The position numbers and the translations under genes are program-made. Positions 35,476-47,339 of a stretch of DNA of 64,000 nt are shown here, piece after piece; the first letter of the stretch is position 1, and each line of letters starts with the position of its first letter. Where the stretch lies: contig JAEOAD010002183.1 in NCBI GenBank assembly GCA_036365145.1, forward strand, positions 1-64,000. The letters run 5' to 3'. The notes under the pieces are model-generated. The model was given only the letters and a program-made list of their open reading frames with translations. It ran no database searches and was not told the DNA's origin. This DNA comes from Orientallactaga sibirica. Taxonomy: Eukaryota; Chordata; Mammalia; Rodentia; Dipodidae.

Positions 35476-35912
35476 TTCTGATTGTACATTCATAGTATTG
35501 GTTCCATTATCCTCCTCCCTGTCCTCCGTCTTCCAAAGGGACCCTCATCAATGGGGAATGTGGGTCATGCATTGTGGGGGTCGTCAAGAGTTCTGGGGGA
35601 TAGGCCCCAGTCTCTGTGCATAATGCCCCAATTTGTGACTCTAACATTCTTTCCACCCCGTCTTCTGCGAATTTCCCTGAGCCACATTGGGGTCATTTTA
35701 GTTCTGCTTCAGTGATGAGGTTTTGGGAGCCTCTGTGTCTCTGGATATCTGGCTTAGTTGGAGTTGGATGCTCTCTGGGTTTATCTCCTTCAGCCTTTTT
35801 CTGGTGTAAGACAGGATTTCTAACAGATTCTAAAAGACCCTAAATATACTTCCACCATCTTTTTGCCATGAAGAATATGGTGCCGTGTAGACTCCTACAA
35901 CCCCTACATAGG
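35476..35912 (-). mobile_element. Possible L1 3' UTR fragment
   Basis: T-rich left side followed by TCTGTGCATAATGCCCCAATT, CTGAGCCACATTGGGGTCA and GCTTCAGTGATGAGGTTTTGG. The look is that of a reverse L1 3' UTR shared among rodents, recalled from memory only. The (ATT)n at its left would be the old A tail. Confidence 0.4.
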
Positions 35913-36460
35913 CATGAGTTAAATGTTTTCCATGTCAGTCAGCAACCACAGTGCCTGGATTCCTACAACAGTTTATCAATGGGCTCAAGTCTTGTTAAGT
36001 TGGAAATTTCCTCCATACAATCTTTGTAGAACTTCTGCTGATGGAATTTTAGCAATCCAATTGCTTTTTATGATGTTAAGAGATCTTTTAGCGCAGCTTC
36101 ATTGCTTTCATAGCCAAAAGCTGCTCGGAATGGAGTGATTTTACCCAAACTCATGTCTGATAAATATGCTTACATGCCTATTATGTAGGAATTTTAGCAG
36201 GGTGAGCCATGCTTTCATTATTTCTAAACACATTTGAATGATTCATTGAAAGGGAAGCGTAAAGGCTTCTGTGATAGTCGTGTTTCTTCACTGAGCTCTT
36301 GTACATTTGCAGATCTGGAGGATTTGTTGTAAAGTCCCATTGAACCTCCTAAAACATCAAGCTAAATCCTGACTACTTTGACACTGGAGTCAGTCATCCA
36401 CTGCAGGGAAATGGAGTGCATGGTAAGGCTAGCCTAATTCTAGGAGGCAGAAATTGGCTA
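35913..36460. other. Unassigned stretch
   Basis: No repeat or coding region recognised. Confidence 0.4.
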
Positions 36461-36739
36461 GGCAATTGGGATAGCGGATCCCAAAAGTGAGCGTTTTCTT
36501 TTTTCTTTGACTAAAAAAGGGAAAGAACATTAAACCTACAAGGAAAAACCTGGATTATTTTCCTTATCTCTTTCTTCCCTGGAAAGCTGCACCCATCAGG
36601 AAAGATTTATAGATTAAGCAGTACCCTTTCAATGTGACAGAAACCCCAATTGCCCCATTTTACAGAGACCTGTGAGATCTGGTCTTCTCTAGAGATCTAT
36701 GATCCCCGTATGTGAACCTGGTCATTCCCACTCTTCATT

Positions 36740-36793
<54 letters not shown>

Positions 36794-37060
36794 CAGACCT
36801 AAGTCTTTTGGTGGACTTCTCAAACCCCTCTTGCCTCTTTGGACAAGAGCTCCACCTTGCTTTCTTCTCTTCAGTTCTGGGTTTACCCTCCACCCCCACC
36901 TTCTCTTCTCCCTCTTAAAGTATTAAGCACTGATAAAAAGTTTCTGCTCTTTATCCTCTGGTTTGTGGATTTCGTTCTTCAGATTCATAAGACAAGGATT
37001 CAGGAACACCCCAAGTTATCAGTGCATTGGCCTACAAGGAACCCCCAAATTCCTGTATCA
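36461..37060 (+). mobile_element. ERV1-like LTR, 3' part (copy D)
   Basis: The end GGAACCCCCAAATTCCTGTATCA matches copy C's CTCCCAAATCCTGTATCA, and GTTTGTGGATTTCGT matches copy F. A (CA)n lies at 36741-36791. A CTAG follows the end but no matching start was found, so the 5' boundary is a guess. Confidence 0.55.
36741..36791 (+). repeat. (CA)n microsatellite
   Basis: About 25 uninterrupted CA units. Confidence 0.97.
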
Positions 37061-37102
37061 CTAGGGTACCCTTACATCAAGCACTAAAAGACCTGACAGA
37101 TT

Positions 37103-37387
37103 TTATTTTATTTATTTATTTTATTTATTTTATTTTATTTTATTTATTTATTTTTTTGGAGAGAGACACAGAGAGAGAGAGGGAGAGGAAGAGACATAGA
37201 GATGAGCCCACCAGCAGCCTCTCAGCTGCTGTGAATGAAATCCAGGTGTGTGCACCCCTTGTGGTCAAGTGCAGCATTGCGCCCTTGCGTCACTTTGCAT
37301 CTGGCTACACGTGGGACCTGGAGATTGGAATTGGCATTCTTAGGCTTAGGAGGCAAGCACCTTAACCGCTAAGCCATCTCACCAGCC
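37103..37387 (-). mobile_element. DIP-type SINE, long subtype
   Basis: (TTTAT)n tail on the left, CAGCAGCCTCTCAGCTGCTG, extra block TGTGGTCAAGTGCAGCATTG, head CGCTAAGCCATCTCACCAGC. Target duplication CCTGACAGAT at 37092-37101 and 37388-37397. Confidence 0.95.
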
Positions 37388-37674
37388 CCTGACAGATATT
37401 TTGAAAGAAGAGATTTTTTTTTGTGATTAGGAAGATAATAAAGCATGTATTTTAATGCTGAAATGGGTCTGAGCCTTCTAAACAATTAGCTCCCTGAGTT
37501 ATGCTGCCTGATCACTGCCTTCCTTTTGTCTCATTGTTCTTAGTGTCTTGCAAATCCCTCCCTTCTTTTCCATTCAAGATTGATTTTCTGAGTAATTAGA
37601 TATAAAATGTGATTTATATGTAATTGTAGTTAGATTTAAAATGTACTACAAATATTTCTGTTCTGTGGAAATGG

Positions 37675-37775
37675 TCTTATTGAGGAAATTGACTTGTCCA
37701 AAGTCACACATTGATTAGGTGTCAGAGCCAAGATAATTCTCACGTTAGTGTTTCTGTCACTCTACCACCCTGCCT
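37675..37775 (-). mobile_element. MIR relic
   Basis: TTGAGGAAATTGACTTGTCC, AAAGTCACACATTGATTAGG and TGTCAGAGCC follow the conserved core of a reverse-oriented mammalian MIR. Confidence 0.5.
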
Positions 37776-38051
37776 TCCAGGATTGAGAAATGCAGGGGAG
37801 TGAAGGGCACAGGCCCAGGTGAGGAAGGATGTGGATGGCAGGGCCACCAGGGACTGCTCTGAAGAAAGATGTCAATTGCAGGGGCACCGGAACCTGCTCT
37901 GAAGCAGAAAGTTCAGGGAGGCTGAAGACTGCAGGGACTGTCTGGTCTCTACACGAAAAATAAGCACACCAGGCTGTTTGCATTATGCTGATATTCAAAT
38001 GAAGTAGAATGATCTATTCTATATGTTTTTATTCACAAAACTGTAATAAAA

Positions 38052-38243
38052 GCCGGGTGTGGTGGCGCACGCCTTTAATCCCAGCACTCGGAAGGCAGAG
38101 GTAGGAGGATCGCCATGAGTTCAAGGCCACCCTGAGATTGCATAGTTAATACAGTTAATTCCAGGTCAGCCTGGGCCAAAGTGAGACCCTACCTTGAAAA
38201 ACCAAAACAAACAAACAAACAAACAAAAAAAAAAAAAAAAAAA
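38052..38243 (+). mobile_element. B1 SINE, young
   Basis: GCCGGGTGTGGTGGCGCACG head with intact CpGs, a 10-bp local duplication (AGTTAATACAGTTAATTCC), and (CAAA)n/A tail. Flanked by CTGTAATAAAA / CTGTAATATAAA. Confidence 0.95.
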
Positions 38244-38249
38244 CACCTG

Positions 38250-39084
38250 TAATATAAAGAGCCCTGAAAACAGAAATTTTGGTTTGCAGAAAAGTTACTA
38301 TAGCTTATCATTTGATATCCCCTGATCTGAACTAACTTTAGAAAGGTTAATTAGAGTAAGTTTCTCCTTTGATGAGTATTCATCCTTCAACTAGAATTAC
38401 ATTAATAAGTTTGATTATGGGATATAGCCTCAAGACTGTCCTATAAGTACAAGAGTACCATATCTTTCTAAAAATTGAAAAATTCTGATTTTGAAACACA
38501 CATGGTCCCATATGTGTTTGCATAAAAGATTATGGGCCTGATTTTTATAATTTGCTGTTACAAAAAAGTATGTACTTTCATAATAACTAGCCAAGCAAAA
38601 TAGAAATGTAGAAGTAAAATTATGAATTATTTTCTGGATAGTACCTCACCGAAATAACTACTATCTACATGTGGCAAACATTTTTGGTACTATTTCTCTG
38701 TGCATTTATATAGACAACAAAATAGTGAGGCAATTTTTAAAGATTATACTGTATAAACATTTCTTCATCATAAGTGCTTTTACTTTCTAAAATACTTGTC
38801 CAAGTTGGAAGAATGATGGCAACCAATATGAGATTAGTCATGATGTAAATGTGTGTTTAATAACATTCCAGTCATAAATGTGAGCAAATTAATCCTCTTG
38901 TACTGTGCCCCCTTCTCTCAATTTCTCATGTGTTACGTGAACATTTTGGACCATCTTCACAATTCTCTGGGGTCTATAAAATGAGATAAATGGATGCTGT
39001 GTTGACTATCAGATTTTTACTCTAATCTCTTCATTTGTGATGTTATGTTTGATTTGTGGTTGAAAAGTTGTCTCCTCAAACTTA
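38250..39084. other. Repeat-poor AT-rich stretch
   Basis: Nothing assignable; AT-rich, possibly an ancient L1 relic near 38640-38780. Confidence 0.35.
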
Positions 39085-39296
39085 TATTTTATTTTATTTA
39101 TTTGAGAGAGAGAGAAAGAGAAAGAGAGGGAGAGAGAGGAAGAGAGAGAGAATGGGCACAACAGGGCATCCAGCCACTGCAAATGAACTCCAGACACATG
39201 CGCCATCTTGTGCATCTGGTTTATGTGGGTCCTGGAGAATCGAACCTGGGTCCTGTGGCTTTGCAGGCAAGTGCCTTAACTGCTAAGCCGTCTCTC
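39085..39296 (-). mobile_element. DIP/B2-type SINE
   Basis: (TTTTA) and GA-rich part on the left, CCAGACACATGCGCCATCTT, head AAGCCGTCTCTCC. Short flanking CAAACTT repeats. Confidence 0.93.
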
Positions 39297-39299
39297 CAA

Positions 39300-39889
39300 A
39301 CTTTTTTAAAGTGAGTCTTATGAATTATGGTTTTCTCTTATGTTTGAATACGTGTAATAATTCTACACTTGATTAAAAGGAAAACTTAGTGAGTATCAAA
39401 TTCTTGGGTCTTATAGTGAAGATTTATAATAAATTTTTACCCATCTTTTTGATAAAAGATAATTTAAAGGTGTTCTTTTTTTAACCATGCAAGTAATTTG
39501 AATTTTCTGTAGAGATTACTGTGATATGATTTAACATTTAAATATATTAACTTTAAAATTCAATGCTTCATCTTAGGGTCATTTTATAATAATATATTCA
39601 ATCTGTTAACTACTTTAAAAAATTATTTTGAGAGATAGCAACTAGAAAATGATGAAGTTCTTTATCTTCAATACCTATAATGTTACATTTAATCCCTGAT
39701 CTTATTTTTAAACTATTTTATGTGATTTTTCTCATTTTCCAAAAATATTACAATTTTCAGTGATATTTATTCTGTAACTTGTTTTTTGTATTTTTAAGCC
39801 TGTAACAGTCTTTATTTTCCTCTTTTCTTTCTTTCCTGAGTTCAACCAGCTTGCTTTTCATCTCCTGTTGTTTAGTTATCCCTTTCTGA
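39300..39889. other. AT-rich unassigned stretch
   Basis: Strongly AT-rich with no recognisable element. Confidence 0.4.
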
Positions 39890-40104
39890 GTTTTTAAAAA
39901 ATTTTTATTTATTTATTTATTTGAGATAGAGAGGAAGAGGCAGATAGAGAGAATGGGCATGCCAGGGCCTCCAGACACTGCAAACAAACTCCAGATGCAT
40001 GCGCCCATTTGTGCATCTGGTTTATGTGGGTCCTGAGGAGGCAAACCAGGGTCCTTTGGCTTTGCAGGCAAACACTTTAACCACTAAGCCATTTCCCCAG
40101 CCCC
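39890..40104 (-). mobile_element. DIP/B2-type SINE
   Basis: AAATA tail on the left, CCAGATGCATGCGCCCATTT in the body and AAGCCATTTCCCCAGCCC head. Confidence 0.93.
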
Positions 40105-40118
40105 CATCCTGACTGTTT

Positions 40119-40370
40119 TTTTTTTCTTTTTTTTTTTTTGAGAGAGAGAGACAGAGAGAGAGGGAGAGGAAGACAGAGATGGGCGCACCAGCAGCCTCTC
40201 AACTGCTGCGAACAAAATCCAGGTGCGTGCAACCCCTTTTGGTCAAGTGTGGCATTGCACCCTTGGGTCACTTTGCATCTGGCTAAACGTGGGACCTGGA
40301 GATTGGAACCAGCGTTCTTAGGCTTAGGAGGCAGGCGCCTTAACAGCTAAGCCATCTCTCCAGCCCCCTT
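40119..40370 (-). mobile_element. DIP-type SINE, long subtype, young
   Basis: Poly-T, GAGAGAGAGAGACAGAGAG, CAGCAGCCTCTCAACTGCTG, extra block GGTCAAGTGTGGCATTGCAC, head AGCTAAGCCATCTCTCCAGC. Flanked by CCTGACTGTTT / CCTGACTTTTT, lying 14 bp from the previous SINE. Confidence 0.95.
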
Positions 40371-41092
40371 CCTGACTTTTTATAACTCTTCCTCAGGCTG
40401 TCTGTTAGGGGAAAAGGGTGCCATAACATCTTTTAAATAAATAATTGCTCTCAAATCTGTACATTTTTTACCTTAACAAACACTAAGCTACTTCTACTGA
40501 AGCTACCTGTCCTCGCTGCAGTGTCTCTCATCTCTAATCACACAATAGTTGAGCAGCTGAACTTGTAACCCATCATTGCCTAGGGACTAAGTTGCATCAG
40601 TAACCACCATATAGTACTCCTATGTGGCTTGAGGTAAGAGAAGGGGTCCCTCTCTTCCAGTGTGGCAGTGTGAGGGGCTGCGAATGCATGAACTGGGGAA
40701 AATAAGATCACCGTGTCTCACCTCTTTGCAGAGTTAGTTTTCTCTCTTGCATTTTAGCCTGCTTATCCTTCTACAGTAGGTGTTGGGTATAGTAAGATAA
40801 ATCCAGTTTTCTACTGCATCTTTGAAAATTTCACACTGGTCACATAATATCTAACTATGAGAATGTTGGGGGATGTGGTCATTTGTGAAATCAGCTAAAT
40901 GTGAGTCACAAAGTTACCCTTTGAAATCATGTCTAGTTTTAAATTTTTTGTTTCATGTCTGAGATCTGAAGACATTTGTGTTAACTCTCAGCATTCTATC
41001 TAATGTTGGCCCAAATTCTCATAGAATCTGGCAAGTACTCATTAGGTCTTATGATATGGAGTTTCAACCATTTTATTTTTAAAGAAATAGTG
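40371..41092. other. Unassigned stretch
   Basis: No repeat or coding region recognised. Confidence 0.4.
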
Positions 41093-41114
41093 ATATATAT
41101 ATATATATACACAT

Positions 41115-41180
<66 letters not shown>

Positions 41181-41201
41181 AGAGAGAGAGAGAGAGAGAG
41201 A
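41093..41201 (+). repeat. Compound (AT)n(AC)n(AT)n(GA)n microsatellite
   Basis: About 110 bp of dinucleotide repeats in four blocks. No SINE body is attached. Confidence 0.96.
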
Positions 41202-42255
41202 ATCATGGTGTTCTTATTCTCTTATTCTATACATTCCCTCTGGTGTGACATGGAAGAAAATCTAGAGCTTCTTTAAAATATGATAAATGATGTTGTTTTG
41301 TAAATGAACTTCTTTGATTTCAAGCCATAACATAATAGGTGGCTTTTTAAATACTCATTCCACAACCCCATGTGTTCTAGTCCATATGTTTTCCACTGGA
41401 AGCAAAAGAGAGGGGACTCATTCACTAAATAAACAAAATGATTAAATGATTTGGTGTGTGCTCTGTACTCCAGAAGTTTCTTCATAATTAATTACTAGAT
41501 AATTATCTATCAAATATGCTCTTTGTCAAATCTCTGGAGCCCATGGGTCAGTATAATTCTGCTTATTCTTCTTTAGGATTCAGTAAATAACTTAAATATT
41601 GTATGGTTTGGATAATGTATGGATGTTTTAATAAAATATGATAAAAAACTGAATTCCAAATAATTCCTTAAGCCTCATTCTTTCAGTTGTACCATTATTT
41701 TAAAAACTTTTCTTTCTCTGCTACACATGCTGACTCATCAACCATTTGTACTTATTCTATATTCCTGAGTTTCTTAGTGTCCCAGGGCTTTTGTAATACA
41801 GTGTCACCAACTCTGTGGTAGAAAAGTAGCAGATATTTACCTTCTTACTGACCTGGAGGCTTGAGGCTCAAAGACAAGGCATTGGGAGGCTTATGTTCAT
41901 GTTTTTGGATATATGAAAAAAAATCCTTCCTTTTTCTTTCTAGCTTTTGTTGGTTGTCAGTAACCCTTAGCATTCCTTGGCCTCTGTCTTCACATGGAGC
42001 TCTATCCATCTCTCTGTCTTTATGAATTTTCTTATAACATCAGCATCTGCCATCAAAAATTAGGACTGTGCTCTGACATTTTCAGTGATTCTAATAATTC
42101 CTTATACTTATAATTTATCCACTATATTTCCCATTTGCACTACTGGAATGTAAACTGCCATATAGACTAATTATTTCTATTTAGCATTGTGTTGCTAATG
42201 TCTAGAAAAAAAGCACTGGACACATGATATGTACTCAGGTTATATATATATATAT
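41202..42255. other. Unassigned stretch
   Basis: No interspersed repeat or gene recognised. Confidence 0.4.
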
Positions 42256-42456
42256 AGCAGAGGGAGAGGCAGACAGAGAGGGGCACATGCACACACAAAT
42301 GAGAGAGAACACCATAGCTTCCTGCCACTGCAAATGAACTCCAGATGCATGCATAACTTTGTGCATCTGGCTTCACATGGGTATTGGGGAATGGAAACCA
42401 TGCCTTCAGGCTTTGCAGGTATGCACCTTTAATCTCTGGCCCATTTTACCAGCCCA
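42256..42456 (-). mobile_element. DIP/B2-type SINE, diverged
   Basis: CTGCCACTGCAAATGAACTC and CCAGATGCATGCATAACTTT are clear. The head (CTGGCCCATTTTACCAGCCC) is mutated. TATATATA runs flank both sides. Confidence 0.88.
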
Positions 42457-42479
42457 TATATATAGCCCATATTTATATA

Positions 42480-43600
42480 TTTTAACAGAAGAGTTTCATC
42501 ATGTTTCATGGGGAACAAGACATTGATTTATTCTCTAGTCCCTTTGACATTGCCATTCAGCTGCTGTGCTTGCTCATGGTTTTCATCTTCCCTTGTCCTA
42601 TGCTGAAGGTTTTCTACAGGGCTATATAGTAAATATATGTTAGTGGATTAGGAGACAAATCCCCTTTGCTCCCAATAGTAAACGCCCTTTCCTGTGGAAA
42701 TACATTAAAAAGGGGTTTTCAACCTCTGGGGAGCTAGGCATGTCCTCTTAAATAAATTTAAGTCCCACCCTGACAACTTGTCATCTTTGACTATTGAGAG
42801 GACCTGTGACAGCAGCGGATGGAGTTTGACATTCCCTGATGATGTAGGGAAAGAAGCTGCTAGTGGTTACATGTAATTTACTTTTGGATATTTCAAGGGC
42901 AAGATGAAGAAGGATAAAACTAGATCAATTAGATAAGCAGAGAGCGAATTAGCCATTTAATCAAGTACCTACACCATGAAGCACAGAGCTCTTCCAAGAG
43001 ACACCATTATCTCTAATGGAGTTCTTTAGAGCATCTTCAATTTTTCTAATGAAGACAGGAAGCCCATCTTCAGTAAAGTGCTTCTCCTTGCTTGTTTGAC
43101 CACAGGATTATCTATTCCATTCAGTTCCCCAGGGAACCAATACTCTCCCTCTTTGTTCCTCATCGAATTATAAGAGAAGGAATCTGTTCAAATTATTTAA
43201 TCAAGTTATTCTTGCTCTGGCCAATATAAGTGCTTAAATATCCCCACTTAATACTTCTTTCTCTAATGATATTCACTTATCTAAAATTACTCCTTAATTG
43301 ATAAGATATATGAGCAAAAATACTATTATGTAAAATGTTAATGAACTCAAACAATTTAGAATGTTTTCATGCCAATTCTTGAATATACTTAATCTTCAGT
43401 GAGCAGTCTAAAAGATAAGATTTAATTTTCACTCTGATTAGCCTGAAATCACAAAAGGTTGGAGAGGAGGTAACAAGTAAAGAGGGTGAATCTTTTCAGT
43501 CTTTAGTGCATTCACAACACAAAACTGAAGGACTTTTGTCTGATTCCTGAATTTGTCAGTTTTGAAAGAACCATTGTTGTACTTTTGGAAATAATAGTAG
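42480..43600. other. Repeat-poor stretch, possible conserved non-coding DNA
   Basis: No repeat seen over 1.1 kb. It contains several homeodomain-like cores (CAATTAG, AATTAGCC, TAATGG, TTAATCAAG) between 42920 and 43040. That is common in AT-rich DNA and is weak evidence. Confidence 0.4.
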
Positions 43601-43604
43601 CATA

Positions 43605-43765
43605 TATAGTCATGTGTCCCCTAACAACAGTTCTGAGAAGTACACTGTAATTGTGTAAACATGATACATTGATTTTCCAAACTAGACTGCTACATACTAA
43701 GTGATGTTACCTCAGGGAACCATCATCATATATGTTCTAGGTCCTTGACTAAAATGTTGTTACAT
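43605..43765 (+). mobile_element. Ancient mammalian repeat relic
   Basis: CCCCTAACAACAGTTCTGAG...TGTAATTGTGTAAACATGAT resembles an old eutherian interspersed repeat I know by its 'cttaacaacgg..gttctgagaaat' pattern. The family is not assigned. Confidence 0.35.
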
Positions 43766-43839
43766 ACCACCTAACTATGCTTCATGCAAGCTGACTAAAA
43801 TGGTGCTAAACACATTTTTCATCAAAATCATTAGACATT

Positions 43840-44735
43840 GACTAACTAGAGTAGTAAGTTGTTTAAGCCAGTTTGATGGGGTATAATTTAAATGTATACA
43901 TATTACCCTTCATTGTGACCATGTTCATGAATTTTTTGGGGGGGAAATGGGAGTGTGTGTATGCGTGCACACGTACACACATGTGTGCCATGGTGTGTGT
44001 GTGAAGGTCGGAGGACAATCTTGAAGCATGTGTCCTATTCTTCCACCTTGTTTGAGATAAGGTCTTTCTTATTGTTTGCTGCTGAGAAGGGAGATTAGCT
44101 GGCCCACTAGTTTTGGGATTCTCTTGACTCTGTTTCTCACTACCATAGGTGTGTTTGGATTACAGACATGTGGGTCATTGCGTCTGGCTTTACATGAGTG
44201 TTGGGGTTCAGCAGGCTTGCAAAGCAAGCCCAGTTTTATGAATTTTGACAGATGCAAATAGCATGTAACCAGATCCAACACCACAAAGACATTAAAGATT
44301 TCTGTCACTCTAGTTTTTTAGAATCAAGTTCTTCCTCTCACTTCCAAACCATTGATCAGTTTTTTTTCTTATAATTTTACCTTTATAGAATGCCATATTG
44401 ATAGATTCTTATGCTAGGCAGCCTAGTATAAGAATATGGTTCAATGTGACAAAGTGGGTAACTTAAAGTTTAGCTTCTCTAATTTACCACAATACATCAA
44501 AAATTCATTCATTTCATTGCATATGCTAGTATTTGATCCATCTTCATTGCTAGGAATATTTCATTTTATGTACAAAGGTTGTTTATTTACCAGTTGATAG
44601 AAGATGGGTTTGTTCACATTTGTTTTTCCCCAAGATTATGAATAAATTCACTGGAAGTAAGTGGATACATGTGTTTTCATTACTCTTACTTAGAAGTGGG
44701 CTTTGCTGGACTGTATGTATGGTAAGAAGTAAAAA
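43840..44735 (-). mobile_element. Ancient L1 relic interrupted by a B4
   Basis: 44290-44735 (ATTTCATTTTATGTACAAAGG...AGTGGGCTTTGCTGGACTGTA) follows the reverse complement of the ORF2 end/3' part of old mammalian L1s. The left part 43840-43930 continues it. A B4 (43936-44235) interrupts the two. Heavily diverged. Confidence 0.5.
43936..44235 (-). mobile_element. B4-type SINE
   Basis: (TG)n-rich left part, AAGGTCGGAGGACAATCTTG, then TTTGAGATAAGGTCTTTCTT and GATTACAGACATGTGGGTCA in reverse B4 order. Flanked by TCATGAATTTT (43925) and TTATGAATTTT (44236). Confidence 0.75.
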
Positions 44736-44854
44736 CAGAGTGACTGGTGCTTGGGATACACATATTATTTCAGGTTAGAACGGTGGTCTCCAAGTGGTGA
44801 TCCCCAGAACATCAGTGTCAGCTCCACCTGAGAATCTGTACAAATGCATGAGGG

Positions 44855-45205
44855 TGGTGGTTTGATTGTGAATATATGTTCTCTATAGCCTCAGGGATAT
44901 TTTTAAATTAAGATTAAGCTTGCAATTTGAGTCTCCAGCAGGTGGAGCCCTGCTGGGGAAAAATGTCATGAAGGTTGGATCTTTAGTCCAGCACTATCAG
45001 GTGTACAGAGAGCCAGTTGGAGCTCTGGCTGTTTGTGTTTTCAGGCTGGTGGTGATGTCACCCTGCTATAGATCTATGGAAGTGAGCTTCTTCTGCCATG
45101 ATGGAACTTCCCTTGGATTCTATAAGCCTAAAATAAACTCTTTCCACCCCCTTAAGCTGCTTCTAATCGGATGTTTGTCCCAGCAATGAGAAAGTAAATG
45201 CAACA
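44855..45205 (+). mobile_element. MaLR-type LTR
   Basis: GGTGGTTTGATTGTGAATAT head, AGGTGGAGCCCTGCTGGGG, CTGCCATGATGGAACTTCCC, CCTAAAATAAACTCTTTCCA and AATGAGAAAGTAAATGCAACA end. The full MaLR LTR order is present; no internal region adjoins it. Confidence 0.82.
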
Positions 45206-45861
45206 ATGAGAATTCTGAACCTCATTCCAAGCATACCGAGACAGAGACTGGGGTTAAGACTAGACCATATGCTTGGACGAACTGAACTGTCTAAGGGATT
45301 CTGATGCCTCCTGGAGTTTGAGGACCATTGGTCTAAAACAATTCAGCTCTGACCACAAAGAGAATGTAGCAACTACTTCTTGATATGCATATGTGTGCTT
45401 TGGGCTTCCCTTGCTTTGTTTTCTAACATTGTCTCTGTTACCACCACTACCATTTCATCAGAATTCATACTGAGGAATTTTGCTAACTAGAAAAAACTTG
45501 CCTATTCTGTTACATTTTCCATTACATTTGAAGGCATATCGGAATCATGACTCCTCTGTCCCCTTGTGGTTCAGTATGACAAAGTGGGCAACTCTACTGG
45601 GCTGTATAGAAACTTCTAGGGGAGGTAAGCACAGAGAGCAAGCAGTGCTTTTGCTTTACAGCTATTATTTCTCCTTTCAATTAGTTGTAATTGTGAATCC
45701 TGAAGTGGAGTTACTATAGTGTGTGCGAGGTGAAAATCTGGAATATAGATCACAGATGCAATATGGGTAAGGGGTCAAGTTCTTCACAGATGACTGATGA
45801 TAATATTTTGTGTATGCATGTAGTGTTTGTGGTGTATACACATATGGCCTAAATACTCATG
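45206..45861. other. Unassigned stretch
   Basis: No interspersed repeat or gene recognised. Confidence 0.4.
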
Positions 45862-45862
45862 T

Positions 45863-45906
<44 letters not shown>

Positions 45907-46200
45907 ATATGCACACAGAGGCATGAGCCCCCATGCACACATGTGCAGGTATCCTCCTCTATCACTCTTCTGCCTTCTGTCCTTGAGATAGCTTCTGTTA
46001 CTGAACCAGAATCTCACACTGTTTATCAGTAAGATTGGCTGACTAGTGAGCCCGGCAATCTTCCTCTCTGCGCCCCACTCAGTGCTGGAGATACAGGTGT
46101 GCGTGGCCACATCTTCTTGTGTGAGTGTTGGCGATCAAACTCAGGTCCCCATGCTTGCTCAACAAAGCAATTTCATCCAGTAAACCATTTTCCCAGCCCC
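45862..46200 (-). mobile_element. B4-type SINE
   Basis: (TG)n at 45865-45905, then CTTGAGATAGCTTCTGTTAC, GGCTGACTAGTGAGCCC, GTGCTGGAGATACAGGTGTG and the end CCATTTTCCCAGCCCC, the reverse B4 layout. Confidence 0.8.
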
Positions 46201-46539
46201 CTTTTTCATTGTTTATATCAAAATAATAATAGAATGGTGACTGACACAGAGTTACACATTTGGGAGAAGGAAGAATAGATGAGGACGAAGAAAAAAAGGA
46301 AAGAAGGAGGGGGAAATACAAATGATTTGGGCCCATACCATGCTGAATACTTGTGTATTTAAGGAAGGGCAGTAGCTTCAAACACATGTAACCTGACTCT
46401 AACTTACCTGTATTTGTGGATTGAATCTAATTTGGCTGTATTCTCCAGCTAAATATTTTGCTAAATTATTACTGATAAATATTAAATATTCTTAACTGTT
46501 AAAGCACATAAAATTCATTGATGCTTAAGCAAATCAATA

Positions 46540-46723
46540 GTCTGGGGAGATAACTAATCATAAGTATGAGGGTTTGAGTTTGAATATCTAGCACCCACAA
46601 AAAAAGACTGGGCATTGTGTCACATGTCTATAATCCCCAGGGCTTGCTTAAGGTTAGCTCAGTCAGTGAGCTCTGGGTTCTATGAAAGACTCTATCTCAA
46701 GAAAATAAGAATAAGATGGAGAG
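46540..46723 (+). mobile_element. B4-type SINE, cut by LTR insertion or truncated
   Basis: TCTGGGGAGATAACTAATCA head, TATAATCCCCAGGGCTTGC and AAGACTCTATCTCAAGAAAA. The LTR at 46724 starts directly after it. Confidence 0.65.
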
Positions 46724-47319
46724 TGTTGTTTGTAGCAAATTCCTCTAAATTGAAATATTCACTCCTGAAGGGAAGAGGGAGTTAAGAGGTCAAGAAGTCT
46801 ACAAAAGCGGAAATTTAAAAGGTTATAGGAATGGTAAATAAATGTCCAAAGGGCAGACTTTGACCAATGTTAATTATCAATTGAAACATTCCCTCCTAGG
46901 GGGGAGAAAGGAAGCTTGGGAGACTCTGGGGATGGTTGTAAACCCCCCTTCCCTAAGGCAATGTAAAGAGAAAATGACTGCTTGGGGAGAGCCCCTCTGA
47001 TTGAGCTGGCAGCAAATCAGGTAGTGTGTTGACTCTCCAATCAGCCAAGCTGCCTGCAGGTTGTGCAGTGTGCTCCAGAGATGTATCTTCTGTGAGTCGT
47101 CACCTATGCTGGGGTGGACTTTTTTGGTGATGTAGCTGCCTTTGAGTCATTCATTACTCCTGTAAGCAACCCCTCACTCTGCCCTGTAAGTAACCTCAGT
47201 GAACTCATTGGTTCACCAAAACGGGTTTTGGTGCAATTGTATTTTGGTATGTTATCTGAGCCCTATCTGGGGTGAATAGACATGTGTTTGGATCTCCCTG
47301 GGAAAAGTTTCCTGTGACA
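46724..47319 (+). mobile_element. Class II-like retroviral 5' LTR
   Basis: Starts TGTTGTTTGTAGCAAATTCC, ends TTTCCTGTGACA, and is followed after 2 bp by a primer binding site. It is homologous over its length to the solo LTR at 62148-62959. It contains TCCAATCAGCC near 47037 and duplicated TTGAAA(C)AT.CC.TCC motifs in U3. The polyA signal present in the other copy (AAAATAAACTCATTGG) is degraded here (CAGTGAACTCATTGG). Confidence 0.85.
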
Positions 47320-47321
47320 CT

Positions 47322-47339
47322 TGGCACCCAACATGGGGC
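47322..47339 (+). promoter_or_regulatory. Retroviral primer binding site, tRNA-Lys type
   Basis: TGGCACCCAACATGGGGC lies 2 bp after the LTR end. It matches the 3' end complement of tRNA-Lys(1,2) used by betaretrovirus-like (class II) elements, except for two changes that both fall in CpG positions. This fixes the LTR as a 5' LTR on the plus strand. Confidence 0.8.

Noticed and set aside
44069..46387. Several open frames of 60-108 codons
   Set aside because: They lie in B4 SINEs, a MaLR LTR or (TG)n runs.
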